Shown here piece by piece: positions 38,761-50,700 of a DNA stretch of 64,000 bases. The translations under genes were made by a program, and so were the position numbers. The stretch covers positions 6,980,001-7,044,000 of the forward strand of contig NC_084774.1 of assembly GCF_028858725.1 (NCBI RefSeq). The letters run 5' to 3'. The notes under the pieces were generated by a model, which searched no databases, was not told the origin of the DNA, and worked only from the letters and a program-made list of their open reading frames with translations. Every line of letters begins with the position of its first letter. The first letter of the stretch is position 1. The stretch is from Colius striatus. Lineage: Eukaryota > Chordata > Aves > Coliiformes > Coliidae.

Positions 38761-41700
38761 GGGGCTCTGTGAAGGGCAGTGGGTCGGGCTTGTGCCGCAC
38801 AGGCAGCAAGAGCCCGGCTGTCCCGGAGCTGATTTGACACAGGCAGCCCCGCTCTCTGTGCCAGCACCGATGGACCCTGGCTGGGCGGGTTGGCCTAAAG
38901 GCAGCTTGTCCCTTCCGAGGTTTGGGGGCTGCCTCTGAAGGGGTTGCTCCGGTCGGTCAGGGATGCCAGCTCCGTGAGCAGCTCTGGACACTGCCATGCT
39001 CCCTGGGCTGCCAGGGTGCTCTTGGGGTGGCCAAACTGCTGCACCCCCAGGGCTTTGGCAGCATACAATAGCGGTGTGCCACAAGCAGGTCGGGGATTGA
39101 ACTGAGCACCAACTATTTTTTACATAGAGTGTGGCTTGGAAACATCATGTGTCTTGAAATAAAACACCAGCTTTGGACAAAAGATAAAAGATTTTCCAGC
39201 TGCCTCCATGGGCATGTCATCCTGCTCTTGCTGGATTCAGAGCTGATGGCCGGGCCCTGCTCACAGTTTTGTTGATGTAAATAAGACGTCGCTTATCTCA
39301 AGTTGTTGGCTTTAACACATGGGTCCTGGCTGGGTTATCAGCAACTTGGACAAAAAAACCCTAAGAGCTCTCAGTACATTGTGAGTTCAGAGGCTTCATT
39401 TCTTCAGGACCGTTCAGTGCTCAGGGCCATCAGCTCTCCCGATTTTAGAGCGTGGCTGGATTTCTCTGCGAGCCCTAGCTCTTGGAGCCACGCGACTGTG
39501 TGGGAATTGCAGCTTTCCTGTTTTTCTTTTTTGGTAAGCTTGAACTCTTTGTGTTTACGGAAGAAATGTGAACTTTTAACAGGTCAGAAACGAGGAGCCA
39601 AATCAGCACAGCGTGTTTATAGACCAGAACGGATGGTTTTTGACCAGTCCTGCAGCTGTAATTCAGCTTTTTCAATGCTTGTGATTGGCGACAGGATGGC
39701 ATTTCCTCCTCTTCAGGCAAAATGGCGTTCCCACCCACTCCATCACATGCCAGGCCAGTCTGACTTGATCTTTCTGGGAATGAGAAGGAAAAAAAAACAA
39801 ACCAAACCAAACAGTACTGCTTTCCTGATGTATTCCTGGCTCCAGGGCCAGCACTTGGAGCTGCTGGACCTCCAGGAGTTGTCCCCATCCCTGAGGGAGC
39901 AGGACATCTGAGCCTTGCTCCCCGTCGCTTTCACAGGATGGGAATTTCACTCCATCCAGCTGTGCTGACTTGGTGTTTCTGCCTCTCCTCTCATCCTGTT
40001 TTGCTGAATCACCCCTTTCACGAGCCTCTGGAGCTCTTTGTTAATCTAGGGAAGGAAATGGAAGCCCCTGTCTGGCCAGCCCTGCTTTTAAAAGGCTGCT
40101 TCTCTGCTGGGCCATGACAACAGGAAAGCCCGTTCACATCCCAGTGGAGATTCCCTGGAGAGTGGGGGTGGGGAGGGGAATGTGGGGGTCACTACTAGGG
40201 AGGACTAGAAACAATTAGAGAGGATGGCCCTGCCAGCAGCAAGGAGATGCTCCAAGGAGCTCTGTGGCACAGGGATCTGGGACTTGCAGGGTGGGTTGGC
40301 AGCTGTCAGCCCCACATCTGATTCACTCATCCCATAAACTCAATGGCTCCAGCCATCTCTCTCCTGACATGGAATTTGCAGCATCCTGCTCACTGCCCAG
40401 CGTTCAGGAAAAGGCATCTTTGCAGCCATGCCTCAGCTTGGCTAGCTGCTGCCTGGAAAACCCAGTGTAAGGGGAGCACTGGTAAAGTTAAAGGACAAAG
40501 AAGACTCAGGGAGAAAGGAGCTAGGTTTATGCTCCAGTGCAGCAAAGACCCAGAGCTTCCTTCCAGTGTGGAAGGGGACAGGAGAACATGGCTCCTTGGC
40601 TCAGGGGTAGGAAAAGGGTTTGGATGCTGCAGTAAGTGGCTTGGCAAGGTGAGCTTCCAGCCCTCAAATGGTGCTGGTGTCCCAAAATACTAGCTGAGCC
40701 CTGTGGCTGGAGAGATTGCTCCTGTCCCAGCCCCAGGTTTGCTTCCTGTCAACTCAGTTCCCCTCCTGTCTGGGAGAGCTTCTTGCTCCTCTGCAGCATC
40801 TTTGACAAGCTGAGCTGCATCAGGTCTCAGCCAGCATGGAAGCAGGCAGGTTGGCCAGCTTCCCAGGTCACTCTTGCAGCTGGATTATTCATCCTCCCTC
40901 CAGATGTTTCACCCCAGGCCCACAGAGAAGCAGGCAGCAAGTGGGAGAACCAAGGAAAAGTGTCCCAAGGGACTGCCAGGCTGCTCAAAGGAGAGCTTAA
41001 GCAGCTGGGAAAATCCCAGAGAAATAATGTGATGACCAAGGGAGGAGGCAAAACCCGCATCAGCCCCTACCTTGGAGGCAGCTGAAGAACTGGCTGTGGC
41101 CTGGCTTGTCTGCAGCAGCTGCCGAAATACAAAGAGGGGGAAAAACAAGCCTGTCTTTGACAGGACTTGTCCCCTCTCCCGCCCTGCGATTGAAGGCACA
41201 ACTTGTTTTTCTGGGACAGAGGAAAATTTAGGAGTCTCCTGGGCAGCGAGTGCCGGGGGTGCTCCCAACTGCCAAGTGGATGGATGGAGTTTCTCTGGAG
41301 CTGCGTCGGAAAGGTCAGGGTGGTGGCTCCCGGCACCATGGGCCACGGAGGCCTGGCCAGTGGGGCCGGAGTGTGGGAGCGTGGCCAGCCATGCTGCTGC
41401 CCCAGACAGCGGGCAGTGCCAGGGATGCAGGATGGAAGCTGCCAAGATGGATGCGGGTGTGAGCTTTCTGGAATGCGAGGAGCTGAAAACACTGCATCTC
41501 GGTTGGCTAATAAAAAAAGCTGTCTTGTTTTGCAAAGGCTCATTGCAAACATCTGCGGGCTGTGGAGTTCCCGAAACGGGGAGGAAACCTCTCCCTGTTG
41601 GAACAGCTCCTGGGGGGAGGATGCATAAAAAAATTGGGGTGCTCAAGGTTACAAGCCCAGGGAGTGATGGATCTGCAAGGTTCACCTTCCAAAAGAAAAG

Positions 41701-44198
41701 GACGGGGGAATACAAGGGGGTGTGAAAAGCAGCTGGCAGGAATAAGGGTATGGCTTTGCAAAAAAAATTACCATGGCAATTAAAAGTGTGTTAAGCTTTT
41801 TGGAGGAGAAAGAAGGAAGGAAGAGGGAAGTAAAATATCCTGGGGATGGATGGCAGAGTAGCACAGAGGGAGGTACAGACATCACCAAGTGTGGCTCCGT
41901 AGGTCTGCTGCAGAAGTGCTGAGGGATGAGTAAAGCCTGGTGTGTCAGGAGCTGGGCATAAGGGCCAGTGGGGAAAAACAGCTGAGCAAGGAGCCTTGGA
42001 GGTAAGTGATGGGGAAGCTATTTCTGCAGGGTGCCTGAGCCTTGCTTGGAGCCACAGCAAGGCTGAGCTGCCCAAGTGCTCAGGCTGGCTTTGTCTTCCT
42101 TCTCCATGCTCACTTGAGGACATGTTCAGCTGGCTGAGGGAGGAATGGTGTCTGCTGAAATGTCCTCTGAGGCAGTTTTGACCAGGTACCAGGCATCTGC
42201 AGCCCAGATTTGTCCTTGCTTTGGTGCTCCAGCCTCAGTGTCTGCAGGGTGTCAACCACTGCCCTGGGTGCGACCCGCTCTGCTGGCATTGCCGAGCACT
42301 CATCTCGTGCCCTGACAAGGACAAAGCACCTGGGATGGCACATCTCAAGGAGTCCAGACTGAGGTATGACAGGCTCCTTGCCCCCAGCAGTGAGTTCCTG
42401 GTGACCTGTCCATGTGATCTTGTGGCAGCCGCCTGCGCTGGTCTGTCAGCTTTGCTGGGGTGAGCAGCTGATGCTGCCTGTTGCCAACCTGCCTTCCTCG
42501 GGGACTGCAGCCGTGCCTGGCCACCCACAATAGCTGCTTTCAGTCCAATTTCACCCAGGGGTAGAGCTCTCAGAAATACTAAGCTGCTGCAAAACAGGCT
42601 TCCTTCCCTAGCTGATGTGACATAGCCTTTAGGAAAGGTCTGGGACCTTGTGTCCAGGCTGTGCTCAGCGCTGTACAGGAACAGGGGAGATCTCCCTGCC
42701 TCCCACTGCCATCAACCTTACCCATACAGCACCACTGAGGAAACTGAGGCACCAGGAGCTAACATGGCAATGAGCTGTGCCATTTCTGCAGCTCAGCCCA
42801 TCAGCTGTGACCAACCTGGGTGGTTTGGACCCTTGTCCTCAGGGACTAAAGAGGTCCTAGGCAGCCACCCTCTAGCACTGGTGCTTCCCTGCTCTCATGG
42901 AACAAGGTCAGCTCCAGGAGTGTTGGGTGGGAGAGCCCTGCACGCACACCAGCAGAAGAGCCTTCATCCCCAGAGTGCCACCAGCTCTTGTGCAGATTAG
43001 GAGCCACAGCCACTCAACCCATGTCACTCCAAAAATCAGCACAGAGGATGCTGGAGAATTGCCTGCACATAGCCCACACCAGCACATCCCCAAGCTTGGG
43101 GAGTCAGTCCAGTTGGAGCCAGTGCCCTTTTTTGGGGGGCACAAACTCTCCCCCACCACCTCAGTTTCTCACCTGAGTCTACTTGGCTATTCCTGCATTG
43201 CTTCCCCATTGCTATTGGGCCCATTGAGATCTGGAGAGCCTCAGTTTTCATAAAGCCTCTGCTCTTTTTTGTGCTTTTCTTTCAACTCATACTCTCTTTT
43301 CTCATCCCAACAGAGATAATACAGAGCAGAGGAGTCCCTGAGGCTTGGCCACTCATTCCCACCCTTTATGTCTTATTAAGGCTTCACTGTGGGCTTTGGT
43401 GCTGCCTCTGTAAAACAATGCTTAGTGTATCTTTGTGTCCCAAAGCTTTCCTAAGGCCAGGGAGGGGAAAGAAAAAAAGCAACTCTTTTCTTCCCAAAAA
43501 GGCAGAAAGTCACCATGATGGAGGTGGAGAGGTGAGGGGCTGCCAAAGTGCAGGGTACTCAGGGGCATGGGCTGGCTTGTGCAAAAGGTCCTGGTGTCCC
43601 ATGAGGGCTGCACAATGGGCTGCACAGTCCTGGGCTGCACAATGAAATAAACTCACCCAAATTCCCTCTTCCAAAGTTTACAGTTATTGAGGGGCAGTTA
43701 AAATAATCCCTCAAATTTCCCTCAAGCATTGAGTTCTGGTGAAGCCTCGTTCCTCCTCCCTACAAGCACCACACACCAGCACCTTCTAGGTTCTTCTGAG
43801 TTCAAACCTGTCCAAAGTGCACCCAACTTTACATCCAGAAGCAATTAAATGAGCCACACAGCAATTATGGCCCTGCCCACCCTACACGATCCTAGTTCAT
43901 GTATAGGAACCTCTATAGCCCTGTGGAGGGGGGAGAAATTAGCATCTGGCATAGGCTCTCTCGCAAGATACTTCCCACTCTGGACTGTCCTCAGCCCAGC
44001 CATGATGGTGTGAGGATGCTCTCCAGCTACTGCAAGGCAGCTTTTAAAGAGCAGCTCTTTCCCAGAGCTGTGCACCCAGCCTCTGTGAGCATCTTTTCCA
44101 GAGGGCTCAGTCTGCCCTGGGGTCCTGAGATCTGGGACTTTGTACACTTTGTGCCCCAAGGGATTAAACACTGGTCTGGAAAGTGAAAGGACTGTCTT
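38761..44198. other. Intergenic ZHX3-LPIN3, nothing recognised
   Basis: No exon with a known product is found. Frames of 202 (39,303-39,911, +), 217 (41,072-41,725, +) and 268 residues (40,909-41,715, -) are open, but the last two overlap each other on opposite strands. None shows a domain, a convincing start or linked splice sites. A purine-rich run sits at 41,800-41,830. Confidence 0.4.
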
Positions 44199-44632
44199 CA
44201 TGGAATCCCATAGTAGTGGGGGTTGGAAGGGCCCTGCAGAGCTCATCCAGCCCAACCCCCTGCTAAAGCAGGTTCCCCTCGATCAGGGGGCACAGGAATG
44301 TGTCCAGGTGGGTTTGGAAACCTCCCGAGAAGGAGCCTCCACACCCTCCCTGGGCAGCCTGGGCCAGGGCTCCCTCACTCTCACAAGGAAAGTTTCTCCT
44401 CACGTTGAAGTGGAATGTTCTGTGTTCCAGCTTGTGCCTGTTACCCCTTGTCCTGTCACTGGGCCCTACAGGAAAAAAAGACTCACTCCTTCCTCTCAAC
44501 ACCCACCCTTTCAGTATTTATCAGCATTGATAAGGCTCCCCTCAGTCTTCTCCAGACTGAACAGCCCCAGGTCTCACAGCCTTTCCTTCTAGAAGAGATT
44601 CCCCAGTGCCCTCATCACTCCTTGGAAGTTGG
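44199..44632 (-). mobile_element. CR1 LINE fragment
   Basis: A long CR1 3' region in reverse orientation: 'gggggttggaagggccctgc', 'agctcatccagcccaacccc', 'ctgctaaagcaggttcccct', 'caggtgggtttggaaacctc', 'ctccctgggcagcctgggcc', 'gttaccccttgtcctgtcac' and 'ctccagactgaacagcccca'. It mirrors the + strand copy at 47,882-48,426, and fairly low divergence suggests the same subfamily. It lies a few hundred bases upstream of the possible LPIN3 5' exon region. Confidence 0.95.
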
Positions 44633-44749
44633 AGCCTGGTGAGTCAGGCCACAGTGGCCTTGTGTGGTGGGGGGCTGGAGGCAGGGTCTCCATCAGTGCA
44701 AGGCAGCAGCAGCCCTGTGGTAAGACTCATGAGGTGGTTGCAATGAGAC

Positions 44750-45034
44750 ACAGCTGCTCCGTGCCCCTCAGACCCACCCCCGGCCTCCCGGAGCCCTCAT
44801 AGGCCCAGCAGCCAGCATGGCTGGGGCTTGTGTGTTGCTGGGGAGCCGGGTCCTCCCCTTGCTCAGGTGAGAGGAAGGAAGTGGTGGGGAGAGGAGGAGC
44901 TGAAGGTGAGCCGGAGCTGAAGGTGAGCCGGCATTGCTGCGGGCAGCCGGCTGCTGCTAGCAGAGAGCAGCTCCGGGGGTTCTGGGCTGGTTGCCCCCAA
45001 GTTGAGGAGGTGCTGGGGTGCAGCAGCTGCCCAG
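44750..45034 (+). other. Possible LPIN3 5' non-coding exon region
   Basis: A moderately GC-rich stretch just downstream of a CR1 copy has several donor-like sites on the + strand: 'gctcag|gtgaga' (44,866), two 'gctgaag|gtgagc' in a tandem repeat, and 'gcccag|gtaaca' (45,034). LPIN3 in mammals begins with a non-coding exon, and the coding exon at 47,571 has an acceptor with no coding sequence before its ATG, so an untranslated exon must exist upstream. Which donor is used, or whether the leader starts farther away, cannot be told. Confidence 0.3.
44896..44929 (+). repeat. 17-bp perfect tandem duplication
   Basis: The unit 'ggagctgaaggtgagcc' occurs twice with no mismatch. Each copy contains an AAG|GTGAGC splice-donor-like sequence, so duplication has doubled a potential 5' splice site. 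Confidence 0.9.
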
Positions 45035-47570
45035 GTAACAGGGAAGGTCTGGGCAGCGTGTGATGGGAGAGGAGTGGGGATGGACAGGGTGGGGAGGGTG
45101 TGCTGGCTGTGGGGTGGCCAGCCTGTGGAGCAGAGCAGGCTGGTGTTAAACTATCTGTCTTATTTGGGGAAGTTTTTTATCTGGAGAGCTGGATGTGAGC
45201 TGTGTTGCCTCCAGAGGGGAGGATTGCCCTCGTTGTCCTCAGCAAGAGCTGGGTAAAGGGCTGTGATCCAGCTGTCTCTGAGGCTGAGGGCTGGGATGCT
45301 CTATTTCTCTGTAAGGCTTGTTTGTTGAATGTGGGTTGAAAACCCTTTCTCCTGCCCTCTCCACCTGTTAATCTCTCTCCAGAGTGTAACTTCACCTCTC
45401 TAATGGATCTGCTCCACCTGTGCTGAGGCTGAGGGGTAAAGTCTGAGCCTCTTCTTTCTCTTCCTTGCCTGCCTCCAGCAGCCCTGGGTGAAATCTGCAG
45501 GGAATCGACCTCTGTGAGCTGAAAGCTATGCCAAAGCTGTCTTTGTCCCACCGTCCTGAGCTCTGGGGCTGAGTGTCTGTCCCTAGCAATGTGCAGGCAG
45601 ATGCCTGGGGAAAGGGGCAGATGTCCATTGAGGTGATGTGAAGTCCTGTGGGATGGTTGCTGGTTCCTCAGAGGGGCTGGGGCCCTGGCACAAGGCACTC
45701 AGCAGTGTGTCTCATGGTTGGCTGCAGCACTGTGTTAAGCCCTTGCACTCTGTTTACTGTGAAAGTGATGCTCAACATGAGGCTGTTCTTGGGGACTCTT
45801 CCCAAACCCCACAGACAGTGCAGGTTTAACTTCCCAGGATTTCCCCCATGCCCTTTGCACATCTGCCTCAATGTATGTCCCAGATAAGAGTCTGTCAGCA
45901 CTGCCCTGGGAGCATCAGGGACAGACTGATTGTTCCTACCCTCCAAAAATCCCCCCCTCCCCCCCACTTTGTAGCCAGGAGCTCTCTCCTGTTTGCTGCT
46001 AGGCCTCACAGAGCAGGGGGGGAAGGCAGCTGGATGGCTGCCCACCCCGGCAGTGATGCCCAGGAAAGCTGGGCTCAGCAGGCTGGTGGGTGGCCCTGTG
46101 ACCCTGGCTGTGCTTGCAGCACAGCTGATGGAGGCACCGAAGCTTCGGGAGTCAGCTAGTGCTTCCCTGCCACATCTCCTCTGGGGATGATCTGGGCTTT
46201 GGGCTTATTCCTGGCAGGGATAATAGGACATGGAGTGGGGACTGCGTCTCCCCACACAGACTGCTGTCCTGGAGGGATGTCTGGGAATGGGACGGGGCTG
46301 AGCTTGTGCAAAACAGATCGGAGAGGCTGTGTGCCTGCTGGGACAGAGGGCTCGTCAGCTGGCACCTGCTTGTCCTCGTCCCTTTGGGTAAGGAACCAAC
46401 TCTCACTGGCTGCCCCTTGAGTTGGGTGTGTTCTGGAGGCTGTGCTCAGAGCCCCTGGGACACTGTGCCATCGGATGATTGTGCTGCTGGCACGAGAGGC
46501 TTCCTTGAGTTCATCTGTGGTCATTCTGAAGGGGTCATCCTGTGTTCTCATCGTCATCCTGGGACAAGGTGGGGAAGCTGGACTCAGCCTCTGGATTTCT
46601 AAGCCTCTGGTGTGATATGCTGATACCAAGATCATTGTCCTGCTGAGCAAGTGAAGCTCCTCTGGGCCAAGGGCTGGGGCCAACACCCAGCACCCCAACA
46701 CAGATCTGCAAGAAAATACTGGAAGGATTTCAGAGTGTTGGCCAGGAGGCAGCTGCCAGCAGTGAGCTGCAGGAGGAGGGCTGCTCAAGGGCCTGTGGCA
46801 GCCTGTGACCTCCAGCACAGGCCATCCAGCTGTGCCTGTGCTCCAGCATGGCAGAGGGGGGTTGCTCCTCTTTCTACTTTCCTTCCATGGGCTCCTGCTA
46901 ATGACAACCAGAAACTGTTGAACCTCTGAGTGCAATGGTGTCTTGGGAAACCAGCATCACAGAGCTGGTGGGGTCCTCTGGTAGCACAGCCCCTCTGCTG
47001 ACGTTCCCTGGCAAGGGAGGTGAAGGTAGCAGGGACCAAGGGAGTTCTGGCTTTAACAAGGGCCATGTCTGGCTGAATGGGCAAGGCCTAGGTGGGATAC
47101 CTTCCCCTCTAAGTGGGAAATGTTAGGTTTGGCTTCTGTTCAAAGGAACCTGTGGTATATGCAGCAGCTCCTTGGACTTCCCTCCTCTATGCCCTGAGAG
47201 GTTTTTAAGGACTGTGCAGGCCAAGAGGCCTCCTGACCAAATTCTTGTTGGAATGGGATATCAACAGTGTTGTGAGGTAGTTTTTACCGTCCCAAGGAGC
47301 AAATGTGATGGTGCACCCTGATGGCAAAGGTATCTCCTCCAAGCTGCATGCAACAACTAGTGCTCTGGCTTCTGTCTTGTTTTCTGGTGCTTGCAGAGGC
47401 CCTGACTGATCCTCCTCAAGGCCCTTCATGTCTTTCCCTCATGGGTTTACCGTGGTCATGGTGAGGCTGTGTTTGCAGCTGCAAAATGACTCACTTGGAG
47501 TTAATTCACCTTGCATTTAGCTGCTAGAGCTCTCTTTCCCCCCACCTGAATCTATTCCTGTCTCTCACAG
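45035..47570 (+). other. Presumed LPIN3 first intron
   Basis: No coding exon is recognised. The 259-residue - strand frame at 46,156-46,935 overlaps several others and has no domain. A short C run occurs at 45,952-45,966. The stretch ends in the acceptor 'ctgtctctcacag' at 47,570. Confidence 0.4.
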
Positions 47571-47771
47571 TCTCAGACAATGAACTACGTGGGGCAGCTT
47601 GCTGAGACCGTCTTTGTCACGGTGAAGGAGCTGTACCGGGGCCTGAACCCCGCCACGCTGACGGGCTGCATCGATGTGGTGGTGGTCAGACAGCCCGACG
47701 ACTCCTTCCAGTGCTCCCCGTTCCACGTGCGCTTCGGGAAGCTGGGTGTGCTGCGCTCTAGGGAGAAGGTG
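47571..47771 (+). CDS. LPIN3: LPIN3 coding exon 1 (residues 1-64)
   Basis: The acceptor 'ctgtctctcacag' is followed by nine untranslated bases and the start codon at 47,580, in a good context with A at -3. It encodes [11 protein letters not shown]..., the invariant lipin N-terminus with its membrane-binding amphipathic helix, through RSREKV. The donor is 'aaggtg|gtaagt' and the exon ends in phase 0. Confidence 0.97.
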
Positions 47772-50700
47772 GTAAGTGGCCCTGCCCTGGGAAAAGATTT
47801 CCTATCTTGTGTCTTAAGATCTAGGATCTTCCATGAGCCATAGGTTATAGAAAAACTTTGTTTGAGGGGAAGCTAAACTAAACATGAACCAGCAGTGTGT
47901 CCTCATGGCCTCATCTGGAGTCCTGTGTCCAGTTTTGGGCTCTCCAGCTCAAAAGAAACAGGGAACTGCTGGAGAGAGGCCAGAGCAGGGCCACCAAGAT
48001 GATCAGGGGATTGGAACATCTTCCTTATGAGGAAAGGCTGTGGGACCTTGAGCTGTTCAGCCTGGAGAATAGAAAACTGAGGTGGGGGAATTCATCAACA
48101 CTTATAAGTACCTAAAAGGTGGGTGTCAGGAGGATGGGGTGACACTATTTTCTGCAGTGCCCAGCGACAGGACAAAGGGTGATGGACATGAGCTGGAACA
48201 CAAAAAGTTCCACTTAAACACAAGGAAAAATTTATTTGGTGTTGAGGTGAGGGAGCCCTGGCCCAGGCTGCCCAGGGAGGGTGTGGAGGCTCCTTCTTGG
48301 GAGGTTTCCAAACCCACCTGGACACACTCCTGTGCCCCCTGATCAAGGGGAACCTGCTTCAGCAGGGGGTTGGGCTGGATGATCTCTAAAGGTCCCTTCC
48401 AACCCCAACCACTCTGGGATTCTGTGGATGGGAGGTGCTTGCCAGTTTTTGGAGAGGATGCCTGCAAATGGAACCCTTCCTCTTCCAGGGCTTATCAGAA
48501 AAATTGGTCCTTTCCCTCCAAGGCTGGGTCAGCCCCAACCCATCATCACCTGGAGGAAGTGCCTTCCTATATGCTGATGGATAAGGGAGGCTCAGATGGA
48601 AAGACTTCTTTTGCTCTTATCAGGTTGATATTGAAATCAATGGGGAGCCTGTGGACCTGCACATGAAGCTGGGTGACAATGGAGAAGCCTTCTTTGTCCA
48701 GGAGTCAGAGGAGAATGAGGTTGGTGATGAAGAGGTGCTGCTGGTCTACTCCTCACTATGACCACCTGGAAGAGCAGGCTTGAGGTGAAAGGAACAAGTT
48801 TGGACTGCCCTTCTTCCCCAGGATGACTCAGTTATTTTCTCTGTTTTGTCTGTCCAGGAAGGTTCTTACTTGAAGGACCTTGCAGCCATTGTAGAGTGAG
48901 CATTGGAGCACCCTGAGGGAGCATTAGACCAACTATCTGCATCCCAGACAGGCCTCCATCAATGGAAGTGGCTGCTGGCCAGCCAGGCAGATATCTCAGA
49001 GCTTGGCCTCTTGGGGGAATCTTGTGACAGGGATGTGAGCGAGCCAGATGCTGTGGCAGACTGCCCACTCCACTGGGAAGCAGGATGAGACTAGTTGTAG
49101 CTTCCAGAAATCTTGGCAGCTCTCTCCCAGGCTGACTTGTGGCTGCTGCTGGTTTGGGCAGTGTTTGAGAACAGGGAGAGGACTCTAGAGCAGGATTCCA
49201 TTTGCAGCCTTGGTAATTCTGGTCTTGTGGTGCCATCTCCTGCCTGCCTCTCCTTGCCTGCATTAAAGATGTCTTTAGCTTGTGAATGGATAGGTTTGCT
49301 GCTTTTTTATTCACATTTTTTATGGAAACCCCCTTTTATTTTGGGCCTACCTAGCCACAAAACCACCCCAAGTTGTTGGCTGGCTGTTGGTTGTACTGGT
49401 GTAGTGTGTTACATAGATGAGAGCCATAAGCTACCAGGCTGCAAAGGAGGATGCTGGAGCTGATGAGCTCTCCCCATCCCTGTGGCAGGACATCCCCTCC
49501 CGCCTCTGCACATCCCCCATCCCCAGGGAGGAGAGCCCAGAGGATGCTGCTCAGGCCTCCAGCACTGAAGTGACCCTTTGCAAGAGGTGCTGGCGCAGGA
49601 GGAAGCCCAAGCAGAAGGAAGAGTCAGGCTCTGAGTGCAAAGGCTGTGAGGAGTCCATAGCTCACATGGAGCTATGTGAGCTGCCAGCCCCTAGGTGAGC
49701 TCGGTCTGGGCAGGGAGGTGTGGTGGGTTCCCTGGGTGATGCCCAGCAAGAGTGAATTGTGATGATGGTGTTTTGAGTTGGAGCCCTGCCTCCTGTGGAG
49801 CAGAAAGCCAGTGGAAGTGGTGGTATTGGGTATTGCCAGCTCTTTGTGAGAAGAGGTGGGTGCCCCAAAGGAGCACAACTGACCTCTTTCCTCCTTTGCA
49901 GTGATGCAGTGTATTTCTCCTTCACTGATCTCCCTGAAGAGGAAACCAGGTCATTGCAGTCATCAGAGATGCACCCATACTCTGATGGGGAGCTGGCCTC
50001 CATGGGCAGGTAACTGGCAAAGGAAGGTGATCTGCTTTACTTTAGTGAGAGCAAGGGATGTGTCCTGTGACTGGGAAAGGGATATGGAAATGGACTTGGG
50101 TGTCAGGAGAGGACAGTTTTCCTGGCCTGATATTGTATGGCTGAATAAGAGCCCAGAGCCCATGAGGGACACTTCTGGCAATGGTTACAGCTGCAAGAAG
50201 CCTGTATGCTCTCCTGCCTCTGCTGATGGGCTGTTTCTGGAAAGCAAATAGCAGAGCAGTTTGCTTCTTTAGGCCTCAGCTTCCCATGATGGCCTTATGG
50301 GGCAGAACTGACTCTATAGGAAACCAACCTTACAAGTTTCTTGGCCCTAAATGTCCTTGCAGTGATAGGAAAGTGTGGGGCTCTAGGGTGGATGAGGTCA
50401 AACATTCCCTTCTCTTCTTGTAGTCATCCCCTGAGTCATCCATCCTCTCCCAAAAGTGACTCTGAGCTGGAGATTAGACCACAGGAAAGTTTTGCTCTTG
50501 GGGCTGAATCCTACATGCAGTGGACTTGGGGAAGGCTCCCTCAGGTGAGTCTCTGCTCTTGCTCCTCTCTAAGCAACTGGTGGGAGAAGGTGTGTGAGAG
50601 GCTGTGGACAGACAGCCTTAGAGTAGTTGTCTTCTACCTGATGCTTTGAGCAACTTCCTCAAACCTGTTCTGCTTTCCTTGAGGTGAATAAATCTGAACG

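Noticed and set aside
39303-39911. 202-residue + strand open frame
   Set aside because: No methionine-supported start with good context, no domain, low-complexity Lys/Arg patch from an A-rich run, and no similarity I recognise.
40909-41725. Overlapping 268-residue (-) and 217-residue (+) open frames
   Set aside because: They lie on opposite strands of the same DNA with no recognisable domain, no splice partners and no good start. At most one could be real and neither has support.
42735-42790. 'gaggaaactgaggcaccagg' as a further MIR relic
   Set aside because: Only the short 'gaggaaactgaggca' block matches and the rest of the MIR core is absent, so chance similarity is likely.
46156-46935. 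259-residue - strand open frame
   Set aside because: Other open frames overlap it on the + strand and it lies in the presumed LPIN3 first intron. No domain is recognisable.
47897-48115. 72-residue frame inside the LPIN3 intron
   Set aside because: It is the decayed C-terminal end of the CR1 reverse transcriptase ORF, not a host gene or an extra LPIN3 exon.
48853-48897. Possible extra LPIN3 exon after 'ttgtctgtccag'
   Set aside because: It runs into TGA with no following donor, and the known lipin N-LIP sequence joins directly to the exon at 49,489.
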